A DNA stretch of 64,000 bases from Cornus controversa (GCA_026545225.1 CM048845.1:93932533-93996532); one strand, 5' to 3'. Counted from the first letter of the stretch, positions 26,077 through 37,631 are shown. Notes: generated from the sequence alone by a model not told the origin. Program-made: numbers and translations.

Positions 26077-26239
26077 AATGGTATTAGAGCCTGACCTAGT
26101 CGGAAGTGTGTCAACGGGGACGTCGGGCCTCCTAGGGGGGTGGATTGTGGTGACCCTTGTAGGCGGGTGTGATGTGGGCAAGTGCGATGTGGGCAGGTGT
26201 GAGACACTGGGAGAGCTACCACACTGGCAGACTACAGGG

Positions 26240-26404
26240 TGCTCAATCCCACATCGCCTGGGTGTGGAAAGATGATGTGTTATATATGTGGTGTGCTCTC
26301 TCCAAATGGTATGAGGCCTTTTAGGGTAAAACCCAAGAGCAAAACCTTGCAGGTTGGGCCCAAAGCGGACAATATCATACCATGTGGTGGAGCGGGCTGT
26401 TACA
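26240..26404 (+). repeat. Small LTR, unit 2 copy 4
   Basis: Outer right LTR, 165 bp, + orientation, ending GGAGCGGGCTGTTACA directly at the ATAAG duplication. Confidence 0.8.
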
Positions 26405-26409
26405 ATAAG

Positions 26410-27959
26410 TCTGGCTTGTTTATGGAATAGTTTGAGCTGGGCTTCTGACAAATGGGCCTAATTACACTTGTCTTCAATATACACTATTTTCGGCCCACCT
26501 CTTCAGTTCATCTAACTTGGGCTTTCAATTTAACTCACCTAATGGATCTTCAATGCATCTTCTTGCTATAAAAGCATCCCAATTACATTAATTTCCCTTA
26601 AAATTATAGTAAACACTTGAAAAACAAATAAATTCAAAACTATAATTAAAATTGCCAAATAATATTACTAAGGTATTAGTAAATACAACTTTAAGGGCTT
26701 GAATGTGCAACATTCAATGCCTATCAATACATAATACCTTTTCAGGTGCATTGCATTCCATGGTTTCTTGACTAATGCCCCATCTCCATGAACTTTGCGT
26801 AGCTTGTAAGCTTTTTTTTTTCAATTACTTCAGTGATTTCGTATGGTCCTTCCCAGTTTGATGCGAGCTTTCCTATATTTAACTCCTTAGTGTTTTCAGT
26901 GTCCTTTCACAGGACTCAATCTCCTTGCTCAAATGTATTGGTCTGACTTTTTTGTTGTAACTATTTCAGCTAGTCTATTGATATGATGCCAATATGATTT
27001 GAGCAACTTCTCTTCGCTCTTCCAGCAAATCTAAGTTATGCTCAATCTGTCGATTATTTTCTTCCTCCTCAAATCCCTCTGACATAAGAGTCGGAACCTT
27101 GAGTTCAATTAGAATTATTGCATCCATTCCAAAGGATAAGTTGAATGGGCTATCCCCGGTAGACCGTTGAGGAGTTTTTTCGATAGGCCCATAATACGTT
27201 CGGTAACTCCTCTAACCATCGACCTTTTTTTGCTTTCTAGCTTCTTTCTGATGTTGGCAAAGATGGTTTTGGCTGTTTCCTGAGGATATAATCTTCAGGA
27301 AAGTTTCTAGTTTATGCCATACTCCTTGAAGAATGTTGAATGAATCGATTATCTAGATTCTTCCCATTGTCAATGATTATTGACATTGGGAGTCCGAAAC
27401 GACGAATAATGTTGTTCCAGATGAATTTCTTCACTTAGGAATGCATTACTGACGCATAAGCCTCGACCTCAACCCATTTGGTGAAGTAGTCTATTTCTAG
27501 AAGTACAAATCGCTTTTTATGTGCCATAACTGGCAGAGGTCGCATTATGTCCATCCCCCATCAAGCAAATGACCATAAACCGGTCATCACGTTCAAGTTA
27601 CCTAATGGTTGATGTAATGTGTTTCATGTCTTTGGCACTTGTCTCAATTCTTAGAGTATTCTATTGCATCGCGGGTCATAAATGGTCAGAAATATCCTTG
27701 CGTCAAGGCCTTATGAGCTAAAGATCCTCCTCCAGTATGATTGTTGTAGACCCCTTTGTGGATCTCCTTGAAAATTACTCTAGCTTCAGAAGGCATTAAA
27801 CACCAGAGCAGCGGTCCTAAATAAGATCTCCTGTATGAATAGTTATTGATGATAGAATACTTTGATGCTTTCATTCTAAGTTTTCTCGCTTCTTCCTTCT
27901 ATTTTGGAAGGATTCTTTTGTTCAGATACGCAATAAGTGGGTCCATCTATTTAGAGACC
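26410..27959 (-). pseudogene. Tat-like integrase remnant
   Basis: The - strand shows a zinc-binding region (a run like NNHTGGGSLAHKALTQGYF, about 27686-27780) and then the core (a run like LLEIDYFTKWVEVEA near 27470-27520, and IIIDNGK near 27360-27380), with in-frame stops and frameshifts. Typical post-core sequence continues to about 27050. 26410-26700 is non-coding 3' sequence. Confidence 0.7.
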
Positions 27960-29227
27960 GTGACCAATTTTGGTCGGTTTTGTATTTTTCGCAATTTAAT
28001 GGCCATAAATGCATTTTGAGTGGTGATTAGCATGTTTCGAGTGTGGAAAACATGTTTGGGAAGTATTTTTAAGGTTTTGGTAAGTTTTCGGGAGAATTGG
28101 AGAAGTTTAATTTTTTGGTCAAACCGGGGCCCGGGATGCGACTTAAGTGGGCCCGGGAATTCGGAAAATTCTTAAAAATATTTATTTTTGAGAATGGCTA
28201 AGATGAAATGTTTAGAGAGTAGAGGAGGTGATTTCGAGACCGTAGGAGTTTTCAGAATCGAAAAAGGAGTCCGGGAGGGTACGTTAAGTGGCCGGGGGTA
28301 TTTTGGTCTTTTTGCAAGTCCTAGATATTTTAAATATCAGTGGCAGAGATATTCAGCCATATCTCATGCCTCTTTCTCTCTCTAAAGCTCTCCATCTTCA
28401 AAGCTCTCCCTTCTCTCTACATTTCGGACTCGTTCGGCTTGGATTCAAAACTCGCCGAAGAAGGGAGATACGTAGGGGACGGCTAGGGCTTCCATTTGAA
28501 CCGAACAAAGTGGTGATTCGGCAAGGTAGACTCTGCTGGAAAATTGGTGAAGTTCTTGGAAGGTCTTCATTTTCGAGGTAGGGGTTCTTCTTCTCTCCTA
28601 ATTGTCGATTCTAGGGTTTCGGGGTGGAGAAGAGATGTGTAGGTTGTGTATCGCATGCTTTAGGATGGTGAGGGGTGTGAAAAGTTGTGTTTTCTCCTTC
28701 TCTTGAGTCCTATCTTTGCACATTTGGTATCCTTGTGTTGGTTTTAGCATGTGGGTTAAAATGTGTGGAATGAAGAAATTGGGTATATAGGTCTTATGTG
28801 CTCAATTTGGGGTTTATGTGCAAATGCCTAACATTGTGTCATATATGTGATTATATATGGAATATGTGATGATTGAATGCATGTTAGTTCCATATCCTAA
28901 AATTATGCATTTAGTGTGGCATGAGTAAAGTATACTAATTTTGAAGTTGTATGCATATGAGATGTTATATACATGTGTTTACATTTATGTGGTATATGTG
29001 GTTTTGTGGAGATGAAATGCATGTTATGTTCCTTTATAACTAGATAATGTATTGTGAAGCATGAATATTGAATGCTTGAGTACAATATGTTCAAAATGCA
29101 TATATGGAACCGTTGTGAGGAAATGGAAAAGTGGTCGAATTGCCTAGAGTAGGTGGATACTCGGTGAGGGCGTTGGAGTGGTTAGACCACCTTGGAGGTA
29201 GGAGTTCTCGGTGAAAATCTTGTAAGG

Positions 29228-29520
29228 GTCTCATCACTTGGTAGGACCGATGTTCTCGGTGGTGTAGTCCGAAGATATCTCCTCACTTGGTAGGACCGAT
29301 GTTCTCAGTGGTGCATTCTAAAAATATCTCATCACTTGGTAGGATCGATGTTCTCAGTGGTGCATTCCAAAAATGATCTCATTACTTGGAACTCTGGTAG
29401 GATCGATGTTCTCGGTGGTGTGTTTTAAAATGATCTAATCACCTGGTAGGACCAATGTTCTCGGTGGTGCGCATTGAAACAGTTTCATTACTTGGTAGGA
29501 CCGATGTTCTCGGTGATGAA
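29228..29520 (+). repeat. Tandem repeats of about 50-60 bp inside the LTR-like insertion
   Basis: About six imperfect copies built on CACTTGGTAGGACCGATGTT followed by CTCGGTGGTG. A second duplication, TTACTGAGCCGCAGTGGTGC, occurs at 29797-29845. Confidence 0.7.
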
Positions 29521-30260
29521 AATTCTGAACTTGGGTGGAAAATAGCCTAGGTTGTGTGGTTGGTCAATAATCATGCTAGGGTCTTGGGTTGAGTCCGAGA
29601 GAGAGACAAGAGTGTGGTTAATGCTTCCATTTTAAATTATGAAGCATGCTATGTGTTTAATGCATTCTTATATATATATATATATATGCATTGCTTGCGA
29701 ATGAACATGGTATATATTGGATGATACATGTAATGTAGTGGCATGCATTCATGTAGGTCGTGTCGGGTCGGCACTTAGGAGGGTTAGGGAACCTTTACTG
29801 AGCCGCAGTGGTGCTCACCCCTTTTACTGAGCCGCAGTGGTGCTCTAGTATCCCTTTGCTATCTTTTGGATTTGTGCATTTTTGTGGCTATCCATGCCGG
29901 CTTGTGGCATGGGACTTCCTTTTTAGTTGTGGTTGTACTTTGGACATATGTACTTTTGATGTATATATTGGATTATAAACTTGTTGGGTGTGAAAAGACA
30001 ACGGTTTAATATATGTAGTGCCCATGGTGGCATCTTGTTCATGTGATGATGCTTTCATTGTGAATGAATTGTGGTTGTGAAGGATAATGATTCATTTTGA
30101 TGTATAATTCAATTATGAATGTGATCTTGAGTGTGAGATTGATGTTGGAACCTTTCATTTATGTTAGTAATCACGTTTGAGGGGTTCTATGATGATAAAA
30201 TATTGATTGGGCTTCGTGTGGATCATGTATAGGGCTGTTGGAAGTCCCAGGAGGTGCATT

Positions 30261-30478
30261 TCGATCAATCGAGATGCCCATTTCGATCAATCGAAGTCCC
30301 CATTTCGATTGATCGAAAGGGTGATGATTTATGGTGATTTTTGGAGTCCAGATAGGAGGAATTTCTATCAATCGAAACCTCTATCTCGATCAATCGAGAT
30401 ATTGCAGGTCTGGGGTCCTTAGAGGGTGAAAATCTCGCTAGAATTTCGATCAATCGAAATTCCATCTCGATCAATCGA
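30261..30478 (+). repeat. Periodic array of TCGATCAATCGA near-palindromes
   Basis: Seven copies of the 12-mer, one of them inverted (30305) and one with a mismatch (30364). They start at 30261, 30283, 30305, 30364, 30386, 30446 and 30467. Spacing within groups is 21-22 bp, and groups recur about every 81 bp. Confidence 0.8.
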
Positions 30479-31039
30479 GATTACTATTCACAGCTTTTTC
30501 CAAAACTTTGTTTTGACGTAATTTCTCCGTTCTAGATCAGAATTGAGTGTAGTTTTTTTTGAACTTAAGTATTTTTGGATTCTCTATCTAATGGTGTAAG
30601 CCTAAGTTCTAGATTCCAAACAAAAAAAGTTTTGAGGCTCGAAAGTGAGTGATTCTTAATAGTGTGGGCAAGTAAATGTTCACTAAGGTGTGTGATTTGA
30701 TATAGGGTCCATGGGGGTTGATTAAGATGGATTTGTGTGCATTCCTATGCAACAATTAGGTTAAGCTTTCGCGAAGAATGAGGGTAATGAGGGTCTATTG
30801 GACTAAATAGACAGTTTAACCTCCGGTTCTCCAAGAGTTAGAAATCGGGGCGTTATAGCGTGGTATTAAACCTTGATACTAATGCATGAGTAAAATTGAG
30901 ATTGTTCACGGGGTTGAGTGAACGGGTTCACACTCGGGGTTCGGGGTCGGTCCGGGGGAGTCCCGGCTGTCCAGGTTTCGGGGCGTGACTATCTAGCTTG
31001 GTTCATTTGGAATCATAAACATTTTATGGGATTTTCATA

Positions 31040-31800
31040 TACTCGGGTAATCTATGATCTCTATCATGGATATCCTGGTTAGTGACTCGTCTGCGTAAGA
31101 AACTGAACAAGCTAGACAATCTGCTTCTTCATTCTGCTCCCTTGGGACATGGTTGAGCTTGACTTGATTAAATTCCTATGTTTCTCTGATTATCGTTTCT
31201 CGGTATGCATTCATCTTCTCTTCTTTGGTGTGATATTCTCCAATAACCTGCTTCACAATTAACTAAAAATCACTGAAAATCAATAGGTCTTTTACTAGTA
31301 AGGATTTTGCTAATCGTAGGGCCGCTAGGAGAGCCTCATATTCAGCTATGTTGTTTGATGCTTCAAATTCAAATCTAATAGCATGATAAAGTATTGTTCC
31401 GTTTGGAGTTTTGACTTTGATCCCTGCTTCGGCTCCTGTCTAGCTTGCAGACCCATCCACGTAGATTTTCCATACTGGGATCGCTCAATTTTCTTTTTCC
31501 CTATTTAGTTCATATTCCAATAAGAAGTTTGCTACTACTTAGCCCTTCTTTGTTTTCTAGGTTTGAACCAAATGTCAAAAGATCCAAGATCTATTGCTCA
31601 TTTCATCATCCTTCCTGACATTTCTGATTTGCTGAGGATAGCCCTTAGATGTAGAGCTGTTGGTACTATTATAGTGTGGGATTTGAAATAATGTCTCAAC
31701 TTTTTTTTTTTTGCATACACTAGGGTGAAGATTAACTTTTCTGCATTCATGTATCTACGTTCGACATCAATTATCATCTTACTGGTGTAGAACACTAGGA
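31040..31800 (-). pseudogene. Tat-like RNase H remnant
   Basis: The - strand at about 31285-31360 reads NNIAEYEALLAALRLAKSL, the typical RNase H helix of gypsy elements with its catalytic Glu. Further decayed RNase H/linker sequence lies on both sides. Confidence 0.65.
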
Positions 31801-32117
31801 GCTGCTTTCGACCTTATTCCCTGATCAGCATCGCACTTGTCGATACTTGAAACGCATCAAGGTACAGATATAATAGTTCTGCATCCTTCGGTATTGATAA
31901 GATTGGTAGGTTTAACATGTATTTTTTTAATTTCTTCAGGGCCTCTGATTACTCCCTTCCCCATTTATCTCTCTCATTTTTTTCTGATGGCATCAAAGAA
32001 AGGCTTACACATGTCTAAAAGTTACAAGATGAATTTGTTGAGTGCTGCTATCCGTTCGGTTGAGATCTGCACATCTTTGTGGGTTTTAGGTTATGGATTT
32101 TAGATGATTTATATTTT

Positions 32118-32850
32118 CTAGGCAGGATTCACTTCAATTCCAGTGTGATTGACCATGTTTCTGAGGAACTGCCCAGAAGATACTCCGAACGAACACTTCA
32201 GTAGGTTCAATTTCATGTTGTAGTTCCTGAGAACGTCGAACAGTTCCTGCAAGTGTTTCAGATGATCTTTTTTACTTGAACTTTTGGCCATTATGTCATC
32301 TATATAAGTTTCCACCATCTTGCCAATCTGATCTTTAAAGATTTTGTTAATCTGGCGCTGGTAGGTTGCCCCTACGTTCTTCAAGTTGAAGGGCATCACT
32401 TTATAGCAATAAGTTCCCCTTATATGATGAAGGATGTCTTTTCTTTATCTCTCAGATCCATTGGGATATGATTATAACCCAAGTACGCGTCTAGGAAGGT
32501 CAGTCGTACGTACCCTACTATAGCGTCCACCATTTGATCAATCTTTGGAAAAAGGTAATAATATTTCGGACAAACTTTATTCAAATTGGTGAAATCGATG
32601 CAGACCCTCCATTTCCCATTCTTCTTCTTTACCACCACTATGTTCGAGAGCCAATCTGGGTATTTCACCTCCTTAATGAACCCGGCATGTAACAATCGTT
32701 CTACCTCTTCTGCGATTATTCTATTCCTTTCTAGAGCAAACATTCTTTGCTTTTGTTTGATGGGAGTACATATAGGATCCACATTCAGACTACGACTAGC
32801 TACGATCGGGTTTATTCCGGGTATACCTAAGTAGCTCCAAGCGAACACGT
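32118..32850 (-). pseudogene. Tat-like reverse transcriptase remnant
   Basis: Two overlapping - strand frames cover the RT. The first (32420-32848) has KKKNGKWRVCIDFTNLN and the catalytic-motif region TFLDAYLGYN. The second (32118-32399) has MPFNLKNVGATYQR and the active-site box YIDDI. A frameshift near 32400-32420 separates them. Key aspartates are still visible, but the ORF is broken. Confidence 0.8.
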
Positions 32851-33149
32851 CAATTTTTTTTGCAAGACCTCAACTAGTTCTTTCTTCTCAATCTCTAGCA
32901 GAAGTGAGCCGATTTGGGTGTTATGTTCGCCCCCTCTTTACCGAGAGGTATTGTCTGAAGGGTTTATGGTTTGAACAAGTTCCTTATCCTCTTCTTTTTC
33001 GGAGCTGTTGGATTTCTGTGATTGCTATTGAGAATGGACGCCGATATAAGCCTTTTCTTTCTCAGGCATGTGTTTGATTGTTATGGCACAACACTCCTTG
33101 GTGGCTATTTGGTCACCAAGAAAGTCTATTGTTCCCTTCCTATTTGGTG

Positions 33150-33760
33150 CCAGGAATCTTATAATTTGGTGTAGGGTGGAGGGGACTCCATGTATTCTAC
33201 GGATTCATCCCTACCCATGATGAGATTGTAAGAAGAATGAACATCCGTGATCACGAATTGCTCCTTTAATGTTCTCTGAGCTGTCATTACTGATAACGAA
33301 ATTACTCTGATTGGGGTGACTCTATTTTCGTTAAACCCCATAAGTGGATTTTCACCTGATTTAATTTGGTCTGGCCCGAGTACCAGCTACTCAAAAACCC
33401 TGAGAGTCATAATATTGGCACTTTATCCTGTATTGATGAGCACTCTTTTGATAAGGCAGTTGGCTACTATGAGGCTAATTACCAATGGATCTTCGTATGA
33501 CAGTTGCACCCTCATCAGATCTGGATCTCCGAATATGATTTGAATCCCTGCATCCTTGTTCTGAATTGAATTTATTTCTCCCAATTTTTGTAGCTTTTGC
33601 GCCTGGCGAAGATAGGATCGGCTTGCTCTCGGATCTTTTTGACTTATATATAATATATGTATGGTGTTGATCATTTGAACATGATTTAAGTTCTGATTCC
33701 CCCTCTATGTTCAGGGGTTTAACGATCATTCAATTGCGTTTGATCTTTCATTACATACTC
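33150..33760 (-). pseudogene. Tat-like protease region remnant
   Basis: The - strand carries a retropepsin-like segment, ANCLIKRVLINTG, followed by a stop. The expected catalytic DTG reads NTG, so the protease is dead. The flanking sequence fits the linker between gag and RT. Confidence 0.6.
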
Positions 33761-34239
33761 AGTCAAGCCTCATTTGGTTATGATAGCCCCGATTTGCCCC
33801 CTTAGATTGCTACACTCATTGGTGATGTGACCAAAATCTCAATAAAAAGCACAGTGCCTGCTTCGGTCTCTCTGCTCTGCTGGGATCCTAATAGGAGGGG
33901 GTGCCCAAAATATTCCTTTATCCTTGTTCTCTTAGTAGAGTCTTGCCAGAGAACACTTCAAATGTGTATTCTTCTCTTCGTGTTTGAATTTATTTTCTGG
34001 CTTGGCGAGGATTGGCGGGTCTCTTTTGTGATCTTTCTGCTTCGCTACCTTGTATTTTGATTGAGTGATCATGCTAACTAAGGCCAGCTTCTGCTGGCGT
34101 ATTGTTTTGCCTTCGTATTGTTAGGTATCCTTGTGTTTTAGCGTTCAGATCTCCTATGTTTTTGGGAGTCTTTCTCACCAAAGACGCGTAGAATTCCGTC
34201 CCAGGTATCACAGCTACTTGAAAGCCTCGATCGCTGCCG

Positions 34240-34960
34240 CTTGGTTACAACCATCTATTAGGGACATTTTCAAGTTAAAACTGGTTAAAAAGGCCTTCAA
34301 GGTTTCCCCTTTTGCTTGTCTCATGGTAAAGAGAGACGATATGGTTTTCTTTTGTCTTTGGTTTTCAATTTAGTAGGCAATGAAAAGTTCGCACAGCCTA
34401 TAAAAATGGGAATTGACCCAGCTGGTTGTTGCTTGAACCAAGTCAGGGCTGCTCCAGTTGAATTGGTGGGGAAGATTTTACACACGAGGCTCTCGTCTTT
34501 TGCGTCTAACATCATCCTCTGCTAACACATGGTATAGGTGTTCGACGGGATCAGTTGTCCCGTCAAAGGTCATGAAGCTCGAAAGAACGAACTTTCTTGG
34601 ATTTGGGGCCTTTTGTATTTTTTCGGTAAAAGGAGATTGGACTACTCTATTTGTCACTTGAGTTGCCAAGTCTGCAAGGGTCTGAGTTTTAAGGTCCCTG
34701 ATCTAGCGTCGACATTTCTTTCGAGCCTATCTGCTATTGCTTGGAATGGGGCGTCCGATCTAGAGCCATCATGTTCTGATCAGGCGGGTGGTTGAGATTT
34801 TCTTTGAAGTAGGTTGTGATCTCCGGAGCCTTCACGATCCAGTAGTGGATTGTCGGTCTGCTTCCCAATAAGATGAGTTAGCTTTGCCTGAAGTAGTTCA
34901 TTCTGCCGATGAGATTCTTCTAGTTGTTGTTACAGTTGCTGCAACATCTGCTCCTATGTT
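34240..34960 (-). pseudogene. Tat-like gag remnant
   Basis: The - strand has a gag capsid-type block (a run like FMTFDGTTDPVEHLYHV, 34478-34669), then a frameshifted continuation with FPTNSTGAALTWFKQ (34321-34515). These match the retrotransposon gag domain pattern of plant Ty3/gypsy elements. Confidence 0.65.
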
Positions 34961-35066
34961 TGATTTTGCTCTATTGCGTCGTTATGAATGGGTGATTGTC
35001 GACCTATCACAGTCCCAGAGCGTAATTGCACGGGCATGTACTTTCTTACAGAAGTTAGTGAATGCT

Positions 35067-35086
35067 TCTCACAGATGACGCCAAAG
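35067..35086 (-). other. Primer-binding-site-like sequence of the Tat-like element
   Basis: The - strand reads CTTTGGCGTCATCTGTGAGA directly after the LTR end (CA). It resembles the TTTGGCGCCGTCTGTG signature seen after LTRs of many plant Tat elements. Confidence 0.5.
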
Positions 35087-35400
35087 TGTTGATGCAAAAA
35101 TTATTTACCAGAAATTATAAGTAAATTTAAGCAGAAATACTCAAGAATTTGTTATATGGGAAGTTCACCTGCCTTTTTTTCAGTTTTTTTCCCTTCTTTT
35201 ATATTAATTTCCTAGTCACAATCATTCGATGATTTATTCCCCAATTGCCCGGGGGGGTGGGGGGTGTGAATGCATAATTCCCTCCTCAATTGTTGTTGTG
35301 ATTTAATTCGATGGGGGGGGGGGGGTTGTGAATGCATAATTCCCTCCTCAATTGTTGTTGTGATTTAATTCGATTACATAATCTTTGCTATTTTGAATAG
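35087..35400 (-). repeat. 5' LTR of the Tat-like element
   Basis: Direct repeat of 19277-19535. It differs by a tandem duplication of about 53 bp (GAATGCATAATTCCCTCCTC occurs twice) and two G-runs of 7-13. The outer boundary is approximate. Confidence 0.7.
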
Positions 35401-36159
35401 AGGGATATTTTCCCTCCACACTTTTTTTTTCATATCACTTTTTCACCTATATATTTAAGTTGCATTTTTCTCAAATTTGGATTTTCTTAAGGTATATACA
35501 ATATGACTAATATTTTTAAAAATTATATTACAATTGGTTTATAAAATTTTCAAATGTTAATTACATAGTACAAATTTGGCTCCCAAACTAAAATATAGGG
35601 CTCTGCTCACTGGTGACAGTCATGTTCGCCGCTAGCATGACTTTTTTCTCAACGAAGGGGAAAAGAAATAGAAATTGGAATTCACATTTGATTTTTTATA
35701 CAAAATCATACGAAAACTTAAGCATGGTCGAGGTTGATGCTAGAAGACAGACATAACGATATTATCTTTAGCTGATCGTTTGTCGATGGATGAGTTGTAG
35801 TCTCTGAAAGATAAGAACCAACTATGTAGCATGTACATTGATAATTCATCAATGATGTTTTTGTCGATGGATGAGTTGTAGTCTATGAAGAATTAGAACC
35901 AACTACGTAACATTTACATTGAGACTACGTCGATGAATGAGTTGTAGTCTCTAAAAGATTACAACCAACTTTGTACCATCGACATTGAGAATTCAAACAT
36001 TGTACACGTCATTAAATTTACAGTACACTGTAGCCGAGAAACTGCTACAGTAGAAGATCCAGACTAAACACTAAACTAGGAAAGAATCCTGAACAGGCAA
36101 ATCCTTATGCATACCATCCAAAAGAGCTACACCACAAGCAGAGACAATTGAAAAGAAAA
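35401..36159. other. Intergenic DNA with a small satellite
   Basis: AT-rich. Three imperfect tandem copies of a 66-80 bp unit starting GTCGATGGATGAGTTGTAGT lie at 35783-35992. Otherwise nothing recognised. Confidence 0.55.
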
Positions 36160-37392
36160 GGGTAAAATACACTGACCTCCCCTGAAGTTTGACCTAATTA
36201 CACCCGGCATCAAACTATTGGATTTTGTTACAATAACCTCTCCTGAGGTTTGCTCCGTTAGATAAAGACCCCCCTCTGTCCAAAATTCTGTTAGTTTTGT
36301 CAAAAAATTTAGGGTAATTTACACTAACCTCCCCTGAGGTTTGGAGTAAATTACACTGACCTCCCCTAAGGTTTAGCCTAATTAATATTTAATATAATAT
36401 TTTAATTTTTATAATATAAATATATAAATATTTATTATATATAATATTTTAATAATATTATATATAATATTAAAATGTAATTATTAACATTATATAATGT
36501 TAATATAAAAAAATATAGAGGTAAAGGCATTTTTGAATCAAATTTTTCTTGACAATTACCTAAATACCCTCATTCTAACAAAATGCAATGAGCAAAAATA
36601 CCCTCATTAACAATTTAAAAAGTCTCTCTCTTCATCTTCATCTTGTTGTCCATTACAGATTTCGATCATGGAGGATTTGAGTTGGTAAGAGAATATTAGA
36701 GAGAGGAGAAGAGAGTTTTAGAGAGGGATTGGCATGAAAAATAAAGCGAGGAATAAAAGATAGGGTATAATGGTCTTTCTATTTTATACGATTTGTTTTT
36801 TAAAAAAATAATTAAAAAGCATTAAAATAATAGAAATATATATATATATATTCTTTTTTAAAAAAAGAGTCCAACCTTGTGAACATATATTATTTAAACC
36901 TAAGATGGGTGAAATGTCTATTCTACCCTTAATATTATATTGATATAAAAATTAAAATATTTATATATATATATAATATTATATAATTAAAATATACTTT
37001 TGTCCATCTTAATTATATATATACAAATAAATATTTTAATTATATAATATTATATATAATATTAAGATGTAATTATTAATATTAAATAATGTTAATAATT
37101 ACATCTTAATATTATATATAATATTATTAAAATATTATTTATAATAAATATTTATATTATAAAAATTAAAATATTATATTAAATATTAATTAAGCCAAAC
37201 CTTAGGAGAGGTCAGTGTAATTTACACCAAACCTCCGGGGAGGTCAGTGTAAATTACCCTAAATTATTTTAGACGGACAAGGGTCTTTGTCTCAAAGAGC
37301 AAACCTCAGGGGAGATCATTGTAACAAAATCCAATAATTTGATACCGGGTGTAATTAGACCGAACCTCAAGAGAGGTCAGTATATTTTACCC
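36160..37392. mobile_element. Mutator-like element with long terminal inverted repeats
   Basis: 1233 bp flanked by a perfect 9-bp duplication, AAAAGAAAA (36151-36159 and 37393-37401). The ends are inverted: GGGTAAAATACACTGACCTC on the left, and on the right a sequence whose complement starts GGGTAAAATATACTGACCTC. The inverted similarity extends over about 300 bp per arm, into AT-rich DNA. There is no transposase ORF. The 9-bp duplication and long inverted ends fit a non-autonomous MULE. Confidence 0.75.
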
Positions 37393-37401
37393 AAAAGAAA
37401 A

Positions 37402-37600
37402 TAAAGCTACAACCTGTGTTATCCATGTACATTGCATTTGACAGTCCCAACAAAGCAAAAATGATTCATAAATGTTATCATTTATATTAAATTCTCAAGA
37501 AATAGTAGATCAACCCAAGATTAGTCCTACTTGTTTCAGATTATTACACCCAACACCTGGGGAATCAAAAATGAAATTCCAGTGATATATATATATATAG

Positions 37601-37631
<31 letters not shown>

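Larger units (their letters stand above)
25221..26404. mobile_element. Inverted-LTR unit 2, a palindromic four-LTR array
   Basis: A perfect 5-bp duplication ATAAG (25216-25220 and 26405-26409) flanks 1184 bp. The left half is in - orientation: LTR 25221-25386, internal 25387-25519, LTR 25520-25684, internal 25685-25833. The right half is in + orientation: partial internal 25834-25911, LTR 25912-26076, internal 26077-26239, LTR 26240-26404. LTRs are 165-166 bp. PBS-like TGGTATYAGAGCC follows each correctly joined LTR. No ORF looks real, though open frames occur on both strands because of the symmetry. Confidence 0.85.
27965..30984 (+). mobile_element. Large LTR-like insertion splitting the Tat integrase
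   Basis: About 3.0 kb of non-coding sequence is flanked by the direct repeat CGTGAC (27959-27964 and 30984-30989). Deleting it with one repeat copy rejoins the Tat-like reading frame in register. Near its right end, CGTTATA (30851-30857) is followed by GCGTGGTATTAAACC, an LTR end plus PBS-like site. Most of it is thus probably one gypsy LTR of about 2.9 kb with a short stretch of internal sequence. The terminal bases are not the usual TG/CA, so the exact nature is uncertain. Confidence 0.55.
19277..35400 (-). mobile_element. Decayed Tat-like Ty3/gypsy retrotransposon with nested insertions
   Basis: Direct repeats at 19277 to about 19535 and 35087 to about 35400 are the 3' and 5' LTRs of a - strand element. 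Between them, reading down the - strand, are a PBS-like site, gag, protease, reverse transcriptase, RNase H and integrase remnants. A + strand antisense ORF region follows, next to the 3' LTR. All coding parts carry stops. The order (integrase after RNase H) defines Ty3/gypsy. The extra antisense ORF and gag type suggest the Tat lineage. Three insertions interrupt it: 27965-30984, 25221-26404 and 22569-25071. Confidence 0.8.

Noticed and set aside
25108..26451. Overlapping open frames of 60-135 codons on both strands
   Set aside because: They fall entirely within the inverted small-LTR arrays and mirror each other because of the palindrome. They lack any family resemblance and TRIM LTRs are non-coding.
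35087..35412. TTTTC as a 5-bp target duplication for the Tat-like element
   Set aside because: TTTTC occurs at 19272-19276 and 35408-35412, but the implied right LTR end lacks the terminal CA and the inner end of the other LTR does not agree. Left undetermined.
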